64,000 bases of DNA from Cunninghamia lanceolata (taxonomy: Eukaryota > Streptophyta > Pinopsida > Cupressales > Cupressaceae). How positions within the stretch are numbered: the stretch's first letter is position 1; each line of letters starts with the position of its first letter. Shown in pieces: positions 45,967 to 58,290 of the stretch. Under the pieces are notes generated by a model. That model was not told the origin of the DNA, did not search any database, and saw only the letters and a list, made by a program, of their open reading frames with translations. Location: assembly GCA_027924645.1 (NCBI GenBank), contig BSBN01001225.1:12728001-12792000 (forward strand), given 5' to 3'. Made by a program: the position numbers and the translations under genes.

Positions 45967-47217
45967 TGTTATGGAGTAAAAAGTGGACACATGCCTTTTT
46001 ACCTCTTAGTTTAGCTCCTAGGTACCTGTGATTACATTATACATGTAAAATATTTATCTCAATGCAAAATCCCTCGAAACCCATGACAATTGGGAACTAG
46101 GGGCCCATTTTATGCCTTACCCCAGACCAAAAAGGCACCTTGGGACTTGGATGCCCACGCCTAAGTCCTCCCTGATTGGTCGGGGTAAATTTCAAAGCAT
46201 GTCAGCATAGGACCTTTTGATGGGTCTCTCCTTGTCAGCTCTTTTGATTTAATTTACAAATGTTAGCGGGAAAGCATATATAAGTTGTGTTTTTGAATTC
46301 ATTTATAAAATAGATGGAGATAACAAACTCATAATCTTGGAGCAAAGAGCATTCAAAGCATTCATTGTGTTATTATTGCAGATTTGTGTTTGTATTGTGT
46401 GTGTTGTTGTAGATTTGGTATCATCATCCATCTCCTTATGAGTTGAAGGATCTTCATCCTCCTAAGGGCTTCACCTCTGATGTGATATCATTGTTATTTG
46501 AATCATTAAATCATCATTTTTGTTTAGCCTCTACCCTGTTAGGGAGCACACTCTCTCTAACAACAGTGTTTGGAAGCTTGAATGCTATCCCAGGATTTGA
46601 CTGAGGCAAATCCCTAAACACCACAACCCCCTACCCCTTTTCTTCTTGTGTGTAGGCCACGAGTGTGAAATCTGAAGAAGATAAGGTACCTAAAGGTTGT
46701 GTAAGGGAAAGGGTTTTGGGACCTGAAAGAATTTTTAGAATATTCCACTATAGAAGACTTGGGTGCCTGCCTCGTAGTCCTCCTACTCAAACAGGTATTG
46801 AATCCAACATCAGAACACTCTGCATGACATTTCTCCTGTTTCGAGCTTTTGAAGATTTTGTCTTCCTAGACTTGGGCACCTGCCTTGTAGTCCTCTGACT
46901 TTCCAGCTTCTAGATTATAGGTTCTAACATCTTCCTGATCACTCTTGTGCAATTGGTTTATGGGTTTCAGTCATCTTTTGTTTGTTACAAGCTGATTATC
47001 TTATAACTAGGGTTTTATGCATACTTGACCTAGGGTTTGATAAAAAGGCTTAGTTGAATGTAATCTTTCCATATCACTCTTAAGCACAAGATCTATAGTT
47101 GAGTCCTTCCCCATTTGGTAGTGATTTGGCTCGATCTTGTCCTTGAATGTTATTGTGGAAGAGAGTTTGATTTAGTATGCGTGCTTGTCTCCTTCATCCC
47201 CTTTTTCATACATAACA
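45967..47217 (+). mobile_element. Solo LTR-A (copy 3) inside Gypsy-2, opposite orientation
   Basis: 1,251 bp, TGTTATGGAG to CATACATAACA, aligning in reverse with copies 1 and 2. Flanks GTTTA (45,962-45,966) and GTTTC (47,218-47,222) form a one-mismatch target duplication. It has a TATA-like TATATAAG at 46,277. No internal sequence. Confidence 0.88.
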
Positions 47218-49870
47218 GTTTCTCAATGAGTTTGTGTTGTTGTGTCAATTGGGCTAACTGCTTGAGAGCTTCTACTTCTTCTTCAGTGAAAACCTGATTG
47301 TATTGTTTCTCCTTTTATTGCTCCTTCCTTATTGTTTGTGTAGCTTCCAACAAAACTTCCTCATGTTGTTTCTTAGTAGGAATAAATTCTTCTTCCTCCT
47401 CATTGTCTTCCTCTTCTATCTTAATGGTGTAATGTCTTCCGGTATTCATTCCTTGTCTCGTCAGTACCACAACTTTCTCTTTTGCTCTTCTTCTATCTTT
47501 TCATGTATGTTTTGACTTGCTTCTCTATTAATACTCTTCTTCTATAGATTCTGTTGAAGATGTGTTTGTTTCCTCCCTGTTGTTCTTTTGGCAAGTTCTT
47601 GCTCCTTGATCCTTAGGTTCCCTTGTTATGATTCTAGCCCCTTTTTTGTGTATTCAGGTTCTGTAAATCATCACTCTTAGATTGTGGTGGTGCATTTCGG
47701 AAGTACTGTTGTGCTTTATCACAAGAATATAGTTCATGCTTTGTACTTCTACAAAATGAACATTGTGTTTTTCTTTCGCCCCAACATTCATTAGCAAAGT
47801 GTCTTAGCTTACCACATTTGAAACATGTGGCATCCTCTCTCCTTATTTGACCTCTTCCATGACCTCAACCTCCTCTATAGCCTTCAACCTACTCTCTATC
47901 ATTATTGTAGCTATTCCCATAGGATGGACGAGTAGAATTTGAATTTTGTATTGCATTGACATTCCTCTAGTTTCTCCAATTTGGTTGTTTATAACCTTGA
48001 TCATATGAGTTTCTTTCTACTATGCCTTTCACATATGTCATTTTGTTGCTCTCTATAGAGTTTATGTTATTTCCACTGTACCATGTTTCATCTTCTTCAT
48101 CATCAATATCTCTTTTCCTCCTAAAGTTTTGTGAAAGATAATCTAGTGTTTCATGGTCATCCCATTCTCCGCATAATTTGCAATATACTTAATTTATTCT
48201 TTTTGTTGTAGTTTTGATGTCTACCTTCATTACGACAACTTTCCTTTCACCTTTTACTCTGGGGCATTCATTTCTCAAGTGACCTTCCCTTGTATAGTAT
48301 GAGCACCAAATATTAGGTCTTTGCTTCTGTGTAGTCTCCTCTTGCTTGGCCAAAATCTCCTGTCTTAGCTTTAATTGCTCTAATCCTAATTGTAACTTCT
48401 CCATTTCTCTAGGTTTTCCTTCATCTTGCCTTGTCTACACCAAGATTGGGACTCTATCTAGAAAGCTAGTGTCATTGCTTCCGCATATGTTGCAAATGTT
48501 CTTCCATCCAAGGTGGATCTTATTTTAGGGCTTATTATGGAAATGAACCATTCTATCTTTTACTTCTCAGTCAATGGTTCCTCTAATTTCCTAGTTGTCT
48601 CCTTGAATCTTTTATCAAAATCCTTTATTTATTCTTTATCTAATTACATCAAATCTCTCATCTTACTAACCCCTTCTGTAGGAATTTCTAGAACTCCAAA
48701 ATTCTCCAAGAATTGTTGCTTGATTTCATCCCATTCCTTATCACTTTTTAGACAAGTCTTCCTATACCACTTCAATGCTTCATTTCGTAAAGTGCCTATG
48801 AAGTCAAACAACTTGATTTCATTCTTCGTTACACCATTCTAGCTCCAAATAGACTCCAAAACAAAAATGTACTATGCTGCTTCAGTAATATCCTTCTCAA
48901 ATATTGGTAACTTAATAGGAATATCCATGATTGGTCTTCTCAATGTCTCCAATAATTTGCAGTAGGCTTCCTCTAGTCTGCTCTTTCGATTAGGCTGTCT
49001 TCTATCAACTCGGGTTGTTCTTTCTCTTCCCTTGTCTTTGTGTAGTTAGATATCAAAGTACTCTTCTCCTAGAACTTCTTTGAAATTACTCTAGATCTCT
49101 TCTGTTATGTCTACTTATTTGCTTGAATATTTTCCTCCTCAATTAAAATTATTCTTGCTTTATATGGCACTCGGGGTGACTCATGGTCCAGAGGTTGTGT
49201 CTCTTCAAATTAGGGGATACTCTTCTATTTTTCAATGACATCATGTTGACATCAAGTGACGATTGAAATAACCTTTTGAAATCCTCGGAACTCCTCTCAA
49301 TGTTTACTGCATCTCTTCCTCTTCCTCTCATCTACTTTATGCTTTGACAAATTATCTCCTCTATGTATTTTTCACCCAAATTCAAAATTTCTAGTGCTAC
49401 TTCATAATTTCTGGCAGTCTGCAGCAAGATTAAGGCTTAGTGTAACCCTAGTTCACCTCTTTCTTCCTTTTCCCTTCTACTTTGCTCTTAGACAGCACCC
49501 ATAGTGGCATACTCAACAACATCCTCCATGACACACTATATTTCTTCTCCTTCTAATCTCTTTTCTTCGGCATCACCCAAAATGGCATGCTCAGCATCAT
49601 CCTCCATGATGCGCTGGTCTTCTTCTTCCCTTCCGGCAACACCCTCAATGGCATGCACAACGAATTGTTCCTCTTTTCCTTCCACAACTTCATTCTCATA
49701 TCTTTTCTAATCTCTTGTGCCTTTTCCATCCTTCTGCGGTAATGTTCTTGTCATTCCTGAGTTTGCTTCAATCTTTCTTCTCTGATTATTTGCATTATGG
49801 TTCTGATGTCTTCACTGATCTTTCTTTTTTTATGCTTCTCCCCTTTCACCATGTGCTTTCTTGATTTGGT
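47218..49870 (-). pseudogene. Gypsy-2 gag with several zinc knuckles
   Basis: On the minus strand, from the N-terminus: acidic repeats (IMEDDAEHAI, VMEDVVEYAT; about 49,500-49,660); an MRGRGRDAVNIERSSEDFKR block (49,149-49,331); a capsid-type gag domain about 48,440-48,960 (IKLFDFIGTLRNEALKWYRK, WDEIKQQFLENFGV); then four Cys/His units: CSYYTREGHLRNEC (48,264-48,305, second Cys is Tyr), CKLCGEWDDHETLDY (48,144-48,185, last Cys is Tyr), CFKCGKLRHFANEC (47,784-47,825, perfect) and CSFCRSTKHELYSC (47,721-47,762, perfect). Knuckles bind element RNA. The frame is broken by stops; the tail is cut from protease by the solo LTR-A. Confidence 0.82.
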
Positions 49871-50151
49871 GTTCCATTAGTCCTTTTATATCCCATGGTA
49901 TCCTTATTTGAAGAGTCACATCATTTGAAATTTCCCTGTGGATCCTACCCCCTTTCCATTTGCCCTCCCCTTAAGTTCCTGCCCCCCTCTCATAGAGGTA
50001 GGAGCTTAAGAAGACCTAGATTTCTCTGCAAATTGAAAATTTTCTCCACCAACCTAGTCTTCTCTTCTTTCTGGTACTCTGCACTACTTTGAATATTTAG
50101 CCCCTTAAATCTTTAACTACCCTCTTCCAGGGTCTTGGCAACGGAACCAAA
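49871..50151 (-). promoter_or_regulatory. Gypsy-2 leader and primer-binding site
   Basis: Next to the LTR the minus strand reads TTTGGTTCCGTTGCCAAGAC. It resembles the tRNA-Asp PBS (TGGCGCCGTTGCCGGGGA) used by many plant gypsy elements, with several changes. No ORF is seen in the rest. Confidence 0.6.
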
Positions 50152-50609
50152 TGTTGGCAAGAAATGGGGAGGGATACCAGTTTGGAGATCTGGTCCTTAG
50201 CTAAGTCTTTGTAGTCAGTTTATACCTCAATCAAGTAGTTACAGATTGATAGAAAAATGCTAAGAATAACATATCCAGAGTATCACATACATATCATAGC
50301 AATAAGACACCAAGAATTATTAGATACCAACATATCTCTACACACACACACACACACATATATATAACCAAAAATCATACATCTATTATCTGATAGTTCT
50401 AAGTCACTGCCCCATCATCCTACATACATACTTTTTTTGACTTTTGTTATATTGTTATATCCTACCTTACTTATCCTATCCTACATATATATTGTATCTA
50501 TTGCATATAGGGATGTGTCCTTTAGCATATTAGGTTGGTTCCTAGCCTCTGCATGATGTATGTGCCAGCTTCTAGTCAGCTCTGCTCCCTGCTCTGTATC
50601 TTGCTAACA
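50152..50609 (-). mobile_element. Gypsy-2 5' LTR
   Basis: 458 bp, TGTTGGCAAGAAATGG to ATCTTGCTAACA on the plus strand, with an internal (CA)n(TA)n tract at about 50,338-50,367. CTACC follows as target duplication. Confidence 0.9.
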
Positions 50610-51402
50610 CTACCCATTACATTATTTAGGAATTGAGAAGATTACAATATACTTGCAGAGCAAGCTTTCACAAGATTATAACCAACCATAGATCTAGAGG
50701 CAACTCAACATCTATAAGACTCTTGCATAACCTCCATCTTAAGCTCTTGATATATAGGAGATACAATACAATAAACCGTTAATGGTAATCACAAAACCAT
50801 GAGCCAAGACCACCAAAAAATGGCAGCCAAATTATCTCCAATCAAAGATGCCTTGTGATGTGCCAAATCACACACCAATATGTGTAACTCTCCTCTTTAC
50901 AACTCTTTTAAGTGCCCATTCACATTTCCCAAAATAGGAGGTCCAACTTTCGAAGGCCATAACTTTTGATTCAGGTGTTTAATTGATGAACCGTTTAATG
51001 CGTTAGAAATATCATGAAGAGATCTATCAAGATATAACCTACTTTGTTGGTTATGACAACTTTTGGGGTATTTAAGGACCTCTAAGTGCATCAAATCTGT
51101 GTTCAATTTTTTTCAGGAGTTTCAAAAAATGGAAACTTTAAATCTTGCAATCCAAGTATTATCTTGAGTCGAAACTCACCCAAAATATTTACTCAGTAGT
51201 TCCGCACCTTTTGGGAAAATTTTAGGTCCATCCGTGCTCAAATGTAGAGTTACTAAAAATAGTAAGCCTTGCCATTTTTATCCCCTTTTGGAAACTTTGA
51301 AAGTTCTAAACCATTCTTCAAGATAAAGGGTATTTGAAAAGACCAAAATTGGGAAGAATAGAAACCTTTTGTAGTTGCAAGGTTGAGACACCTTTCCTAA
51401 AA
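50610..51402 (-). mobile_element. Copia-3 3' LTR (LTR-D), second part
   Basis: It continues the LTR cut by Gypsy-2 and aligns with 60,356-60,985 and with the inverse of 56,696-57,490. The terminal TG is mutated. A PPT-like AAGTGGGAGAA (minus) lies directly next to it at 51,403-51,413. Confidence 0.88.
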
Positions 51403-52738
51403 TTCTCCCACTTGTTGAATACCTTGCAAGAGAAAAGGGAGTATCAACACCATGGTTTAATTGCTATGGGTCGAGAGGCCCATGGAGTCCAAAAACCATC
51501 TAAACTTCTGTGCTCATAGGCTTAATTAATGAATTTGCAACATTTATCAAAGTCTCTACCTTAACTAGCTTCACCCTGCCATCTTCAACCATATCTCTAA
51601 AAAATGATATTATACATCAATGTGCTTGGTCCTGGAATGAAATGTTGGGTTCTTAGCTAGGCAGATCGCACTCTGACTGTCACAATAAACTGTCACTGCA
51701 CCTTGTTTTATTCTAATATCTAAACACAATCTCTTAAGCCAAATGACTTCTTTACAAGCATCAACAGTTTCCATATACTCAGTTTTAGTAGGGGACAAAG
51801 CAACCACAACTTGTCGCTTACTCATCCAACTAATTGCACCACCAAATAAAGTAAATAAATAAGTACTAGTGGATCATTTATTATCAACATCACCTACCCA
51901 GTCTGAATCCACATAGCCATGAATATCAAGGGAATGCATGTCTCCTATCAAATTACTATGATAACACAAGGAATACTCTGAGGTACCCCACAAATATTTG
52001 AAGACTCTTTTAACTACTTTCCAATGAAATCTACCATGATTATACATCTATTTGGAAAGAACTCCCACTACTTGGGCAATGTCTGGACTAGTACATACCA
52101 TAACATACATCAAACTTCCAACTACACTCTGGTAAGGCACTCTGCTCTTGTCTTCCATCTCTGATGGGGATGTTGGACATTGTGAAATATATAACTTCAT
52201 TCCAACTATAAAAGGAACACATAATGGTTTACAATCCTGCATGTTAAACCTCTGTAAAATTGAATTGACATACTTACTCTGGCCAAACCATAGTTTTCTA
52301 TTCACTCTATCTCTTCTTATTTCCATCCCAAGAATGTGTTTAGCTACACCAAGATATTTTCATTTCAAATTTAGCTGCAAGTTGAGACTTTAGTTCTGAA
52401 ATCATTCCTTTCCCTTTACCAATAAATAACATATAATCAACATATAATGCAATAAACAAGAAACAATCACCATCAGATTTATAATAAACACAGTGATTAG
52501 ATTTAGAATGCTCAAAACCCAAACTCAACACATATGTATCAAATTTCTGGTACCACGTCCTAGGACTTTATTTGAGGCCATACAAAGATTTTTTTCAATT
52601 TATAAATCAAATTACTTTTACCTTTCACCATGTAGTGCTATGGTTGTGTCATATAAATATCCTCCTCCAAATCACCATGAAGGAAAGTCATTTTCATATC
52701 CATTTGCTCAACCTCTAGATCATAAGCAACAACAATAG
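51403..52738 (-). pseudogene. Copia-3 RT C-terminal part and RNase H
   Basis: 51,610-51,825 encodes RNase H (SPTKTEYMETVDACKEVIWL, CDSQSAICLAKNPTFHSRTK). 52,048-52,326 gives the RT-RNase H connection (YVNSILQRFNMQDCKP, VPYQSVVGSLMYVM, SPDIAQVVGVLSK). 52,340-52,531 carries the RT core, but the catalytic block reads LYVDYMLF: the second Asp of YVDD is Tyr. The part nearest 52,738 reads LEVEQMDMKMTFLHGDLEED, where RT was split by LTR-E. It is inactive. Confidence 0.9.
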
Positions 52739-55364
52739 TGTTGGTAATCATTTAAGTTTGGGGTTTCAAGCTTGGGCATTTGCAAGTTTTCTGATTCGAA
52801 CCCTGAGGTTGCTGTCTTCCTTGGTCTGTTGCATTGTTTTGTTTGTTCTAATGTTGGCCTCCTGTAACGGGCTCTTTGCTGCTATGTTTCATCTCCATGC
52901 CTTAATGTTCGTGGTTTGACCGGCCCAGTGCAATGTTTTATTGTCTTTTCCCCATCGCACATGAGAAAAGTGCCAAGTTTTTGTGTATGCAAGTGATCAT
53001 GTATGTTGGTGAGCTTGAGAAATCTCTATCAGCTTCCAGAAATGGTGAAAATTTGAGTTATATGCATTTTAGATGCATATCGGGTTGCATATACAAGAGG
53101 GAATCTTTCAAAAATTCCCAGGGATATTCTGCAGTTGTATGCATTTCCAAATGCATATCAGGTTCAAAAGGAGGATGTACAAGGGCGGAATATACATTGA
53201 AGATTCTAGGAATATTCACTGCTTGCATATTGGGTTGCATGTATATTTGGTTTGTATGTTCAGACATACAACGGTTAGATACAAAGAAAAGATACATTGC
53301 AAGTATATTCTGTGGAAGATTCCCGTTTGTATATTCGAAATGCAAAGGAAATGTACATTGAAAAATATACAAAGGCCCACGACATGCAAAGCGAACAGTG
53401 CAGTAGAGATACAAATGGCGGGGCCCACTTCACATACAAAGGCACTTGTATCTTATATACAAGTCACACATGCAAGTTTCAAAGAAGCAAAATGCAAGAC
53501 CTCAGGCCCACCAGTTGCGTACAAAGGCAGTTGTATATGCCGATATACATTCAGAACATACAAGTGAAAAGGTGCATTCCAAACCCGAGTAGAATTCCAA
53601 GATGCTTCATACAAGTTTGGGGTCTGCAACATGTATATTGGGTTTGTATATGCAGCATACAACCTGATATACAAAACAAAGATATGCAACCCGGACGTGA
53701 AGGAAGACTCAAATACAACGAACAGTAATTTGAGATCTGGGGGTTGTATAAAGCGATTGTATGCTTGTGCAATAGCTGATATGCAAAGAGATTATCGCCA
53801 AGACCATATGTGTCGGCCAGCCTTTCTTGGGTTATTCCGATGGTCGATGGAGATCAAATGCACAGCGATGGAGGACGAGTCACAAGCTGCCACGTGCCTG
53901 GGAATTGTTGCATGTATATGCATTTCAGCACGCATATACAAGGGTAAAAAAGGCAAAATTGAAGAAGGAAAGGGCCAGCGATAGAAACATAAGGTGCCAA
54001 CGTGGCACGATTTCACTGGCCAACGAATTTTCAACAGTTTTGGGGTGCCGTTGATCACAACAATGGAGGGATGATCAACGATTAGGTTTTGAACCTACTG
54101 TGATGGTTTTTCCTTAGCAGGTGCGGCTGTTTTTAAGCAGGAAATTTTCAGTGGTACACCGTTGCTACATTTTAGAGAGGCTGTGGGTAGCTGAAGTGTT
54201 AATGGAAAAATTGCAGTGGTATGGGTCGGTGATGGACGGGTCAACAACCTGTTTGAAGATGAATGTCCTTGAACGATGGTGCGGATCCTGATTCCATCTG
54301 CTCATTCCTCTTTGTCTTCCCACAGCGTTGAATGTTTCTGAGTGCCATTCCTCACGCATTGAATCTGGCAGATTTTTGATTTGCCTTGTAATAAATTTTG
54401 CCGGGTACACAGTCTTGGTATAAAAAAAAGGCTGAACTGTGTCACCGGTTGGTGGTTGAAAACTAGACAAAAATTTTGGGCGCTGTGACACAATACAACT
54501 TCTTTGGTGGGCCTTTTCTAGATGTCTTGTGAGTTTATGAGTCTCGTGTTGTATGTTTTTCTGCATTAATCCACTGATATCATGTTAATCTAAATCAGTA
54601 ATGCTATACTGCATGTATTCTGTCATCTGTCTCCAAGCTGAGTATGTTCTTCCTCTGAGTCTGAGCATCTGAGGGGTGTTTATGATTCTAGAATACAGGT
54701 TTGTTGTATTGAATGCTTGATTTCTTACTTCTACTCAAGGAGTAGATTAAATGTTTTAGATCAAGGGTTGGGAACTATATATTGCAGTGACGATATTGTA
54801 AGTAGAGATAACAGGATACCCTATCTTGGGAGGTATCTATAAGGCAGATATTACAAAACCCCTTGATATCTAGTCTTTGGTATATGTTTATGCTGACCAC
54901 TCACATGTATATCTTTTCACTCCGAGCCCTGGATAGGCACCGATCCAGTCTTGTATTGAGGTTGCAACCCAAAGTCTCAGTTTTGCATCCAGACATTAAA
55001 TCAAACTTAAACTCTAAATCAAACAATTAGGACTTTAGAAGTAGTTTTAGGATCAAAATCCTCTGTCTACAACTGGAAATAGGCCCAAAGCTAGCCCCTT
55101 TGCTCTTATCCCACAATTTTGGTCTGCATAAAGGAGGATTTATCTACTTTGTATCAACATCCTAGTCAATCCACAAGCATATCTCATGGATGTTGAATAG
55201 GGAATCCCCCCCTTGGTTCTGCAGAGCCTAAAGAAGAAGAGGAGATATTTATAGAGTCTATCTCCTATACTGTTGGCCCCTGGCCCGGGAATCCTGTTGA
55301 TCAATGATGGTTACCTTGTAGGGATGACTGGGAATAAGCATCCAGTCTAGGAAAATAACCAACA
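52739..55364 (+). mobile_element. LTR-E: 2.6-kb insertion with LTR-type ends, probably a solo LTR
   Basis: Ends are TGTTGGTAATC and AAAATAACCAACA, flanked by perfect AATAG duplications (52,734-52,738; 55,365-55,369) inside Copia-3 RT. No direct repeat of the ends and no protein domain is seen inside, so a large solo LTR is the simplest reading; strand is arbitrary. TATA-like motifs occur near 54,418 and 55,240. Confidence 0.75.
53058..53960. repeat. Palindrome-rich block in LTR-E
   Basis: Short perfect inverted repeats: ATATGCAT-tttag-ATGCATAT at about 53,059, TATGCATTT-cc-AAATGCATA at 53,138-53,157 and ACTTGTAT-cttat-ATACAAGT at 53,444-53,464. Many single TGCATAT and TATACAAG words lie between them, as far as about 53,940. 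Confidence 0.7.
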
Positions 55365-55369
55365 AATAG

Positions 55370-55879
55370 AAAGCAAGAATCTAATGGATGTATTTTTTGT
55401 AATAGGAGAAAATATCTCACCGTAATCAACACCTGAGAGTACCCTTTTGCAACCAACAATGCTTTGTACTTCTTAATACTTCCATCTGAACCAATCTTTT
55501 TCTTGAACACCCATTTGCAACCAACATGTTTTCATGCTTTAGGCAATAGCACTAGGCCCAATGTATCATTCCTTTTCAAAGTTGCCATTTCTTCATCCAT
55601 GGCAGTCTTCTAAGACTCCGAATCATTCATACCGAATGCCTCTTCTACAGATCTAGGTTCATCTATGTTAGTATTCAAAGAAAAAATACATCTCTAGTCA
55701 TCAGGTGAATACCTTTTAGGTGGTTGTCTATGCCTTGTATACCTTTAAACAAGTTGAGTTGGAGGTTCTTCCTCATCTTCTAAAGATTTAGAGCTAGACG
55801 AGTTCTCCTCAACTTCATGTCTATCTAGGGGCCTCAATTTAACTTTCTCAGGTGTAGAAGGGAGTTGAATCACATATTT
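55370..55879 (-). pseudogene. Copia-3 RT N-terminal part and linker
   Basis: The frame 55,301-55,510 carries WVFKKKIGSDGSIKKYKALLV and VAKGYSQ, the N-terminal RT block, up to the LTR-E insertion site. The linker upstream is acidic and broken. This restores the RT position between integrase and the core at 52.3 kb. Confidence 0.85.
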
Positions 55880-56695
55880 CTATTCACTTTGTTTTGACTG
55901 CAATGTAACAGAAGAAGGCATAGTTTCTCTAAAAATAACACTTCTACTATATATTACCTTCTCTGCAATAGGGTCCCAAATCTTGTATCCTTTCACACCA
56001 TAACTATACCCAATGAAGATACATTTCATAGCCTTGTTCTCCAACTTTGTTTGCTTCTCCTTTGGCACATGTGCATATGCCTCGCAACAAAAAACTCTAA
56101 GATGTCTCAGTGAAGGCTTGTGTCCCGACCACGCGTCCATAGGTGTTTTATCAAAAAGCATTGATGTAGGAGACTTGTTAATTAGGTAGCAAGCAGTAAC
56201 AACAGATTCAACCCAAAACCTTTGTTCTAGACTAGCACCACTAAGCATACTCCTAGCCTTCTCCATCAGTGTCCAACTCATTCTTTTTGTAACTCCATTC
56301 TGTTGTGGAGAATATGGAGTTGTCTTTTGTCTGTGAATGCCATAATCTTAACAAAATCTATCAAAATCATTAGAGCAAAATTCACTACCATTGTCAGTAC
56401 TCAAACATTTTATTTTCTTTCCAGTCAGCAACTCAACCATTGCTTTAAATTAACTTCAAAAACTTCACATTTATTCTTTAGAAAATATACCCATTTTCTT
56501 CTGCTATAATCATCAATAAATGAAACATAATATGTGGATTTCTCAATGGAAGGAACATCTACACGACCAAACACATCATAATGAATAAGATCCAATACAC
56601 CACAAGATTTATGAGAACTTGAGTAAAACTAAATGTGGTTTTGTTTACCATAAATGCAATGCTCACTGAAATAAAAATCACGATTACAATCAGTC
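55880..56695 (-). pseudogene. Copia-3 integrase core and C-terminal part
   Basis: 55,880-56,281 reads MEKARSMLSGASLEQRFWVE, YLINKSPTSMLFDKTPMDAW, LRVFCCEAYAHVPKEKQTK and KCIFIGYSYGVKGYK, the usual copia integrase end. Upstream in broken frames are HYDVFGRVDVPSI and SFIDDYSRRKWVYFL (first Asp region) and QQNGVTKRMSW. In that last block copia integrases have the catalytic Glu (VAER-type); here it is Lys. It is inactive, and split from its zinc-binding part by the solo LTR-D. Confidence 0.88.
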
Positions 56696-57676
56696 TGTTA
56701 GGAAAGGTGTCTCAACCTTGTAACTACAAAAGGTTTCTATTCTTCCTAGTTCTGGTGTTTTCAAATACCCTTTATCTTGAAGAATGGTTTAGAACTTTCA
56801 AAGTTTTTGAAAGAGGCTAAAAATGACAGAGATTACTATTTTTAGTAACTCTACATTTGAGCTTGGATAGACCTAAAGTTTTTCCAAAAGGTGCGGAACT
56901 GCCAAGTAAATATCTTGGGTGAGTTTCAACTCAAGATCATACCTGGATTGCAAGATATTAAAGTTTATATTTTTTGAAACTACCGAAAAAAGTTTCAAAC
57001 TTAGATTTGAGGCACTTAGAGGTCCCTAAACACCTCAAAAGTTGTTCAAACTAGTGAAACATGTTATATCTTGATAGATCTCTTCACGATCTTTCTGACG
57101 CATCAAATGGTTCATCAATTGGATACCCAGATCAAAAGTTATGGCCTCCAGAAGTTGGACCTCTTCTTTTGGGAAATGTGAAAATGTGTTGGACACTTAA
57201 AAGAGATGTAAAGGGGAGAGTTACACATGTTGATGTGTGATTTGGCATATCACAAGACATCTTTTATTCGAGATAATTTGGGTGGCACTTTTGAGTGGTT
57301 TTTTGGCTCATGGTTTTGTAATTACCGTTGATGGTTTACTACATTATATCTCCTATATATGAGGAGCTTGAGATGGAGGTTGTGTGTAAGAGTCTTATAG
57401 ATGTTGAGTTGCCTCCAAATCTCTAGTTGGTTGTACTCCTGTGAAAGTTTTTTTTGTAAGTATATTGTAATATTCTTGATTCCTAAATAATATATTGGGT
57501 GGCTTTGGAGTGTGGGGTTTTTCTCTTGAAAGGGTTTCTCCATTTAATTATTGTGTTGTTGTATGATTGCTATTTGTGTTTATTTCTGTAACTATTGTAA
57601 AGATATGAAAAGTTCTACATATCCCTCCCCTCAAGATTAGTGTAGGAAGTTATTTCACTACCTTAGCTTCCTAACA
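56696..57676 (+). mobile_element. Solo LTR-D inside Copia-3 integrase, opposite orientation
   Basis: 981 bp, TGTTAGGAAAGGTGTC to AGCTTCCTAACA, homologous to the LTRs of Copia-3 itself. Flanks CAGTC (56,691-56,695) and CAATC (57,677-57,681) form a near-perfect target duplication. No internal sequence. Confidence 0.88.
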
Positions 57677-58290
57677 CAATCAACCCTTCAACAAGGTTTT
57701 TATTTTTCAAGGTCCTTAGACCCTTTTCTCCTATGTGGTCTAATATTTGGTGCCATAACATAGTCTTCTTTGTAGGCAATTTTGATTCAGAAGAAAGAGC
57801 ACCCTTTGGTACCTAGAAACCACGACCATTCAATGAAAATGAAACCCTCTCTTTTTCCAATGAAGTAGTCACAAATTTGCTTTTTACAGAAGTACTATTG
57901 CACTCAACAGTGCATGCATCAAGCTTATACAATGTGCCAAATCTAACACCTCTAGAAATAACCATAGCACCTCTTACCATCTTGCATCCTGAATAAAAAA
58001 AGACTACCTACACACCTGCATCTTTTAGTTTGCTCAAAGATAACAAATTGCATGTGCTAATCCAAGGATATGCAACACACCATTAATCCTTTTTATTCTA
58101 CCATAAGCAAATCTAATTTTAACTTTACCATGACGAACAATATTTAAATGAGAATCATCACCTAAGTACACCTTACCTCCATCAAATTCTTCATATTCAG
58201 AAAACCAATCTCTATTAGGGGTCATATGGAAAGATGCACCTGAGTCAATTAGCCATGCATCATTACCTGCACGAGTGGCCAAAGCTGCAA
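57677..58290 (-). pseudogene. Copia-3 protease and pre-integrase region
   Basis: 58,034-58,282 carries AWLIDSGASFHMTPNRDWF with the aspartic protease DSG, then GGKVYLGDDSHLNI and GVLHILGL. Downstream, in broken frames, LWHQILDHIGEKGL supplies the pre-integrase histidines. A stop after AICYL interrupts the frame. Confidence 0.88.

Larger units (their letters stand above)
36999..50609 (-). mobile_element. Gypsy-2: non-autonomous gag-protease LTR element
   Basis: LTR ends are TGTTGGCAA and TTGCTAACA (left copy has GG for TG). The target duplication is CTATC / CTACC (36,994-36,998; 50,610-50,614). It has PBS, gag with several zinc knuckles, protease and PPT, but no RT, RNase H or integrase anywhere between the LTRs. 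It therefore depends on another element for its enzymes. It is interrupted by a 6.5-kb insertion in its 3' LTR and by a solo LTR-A. Confidence 0.85.

Noticed and set aside
53058..53984. Cluster of overlapping frames of 70-164 aa on both strands
   Set aside because: Open frames arise from palindromic, stop-poor repeats. There is no domain and the frames mirror each other.
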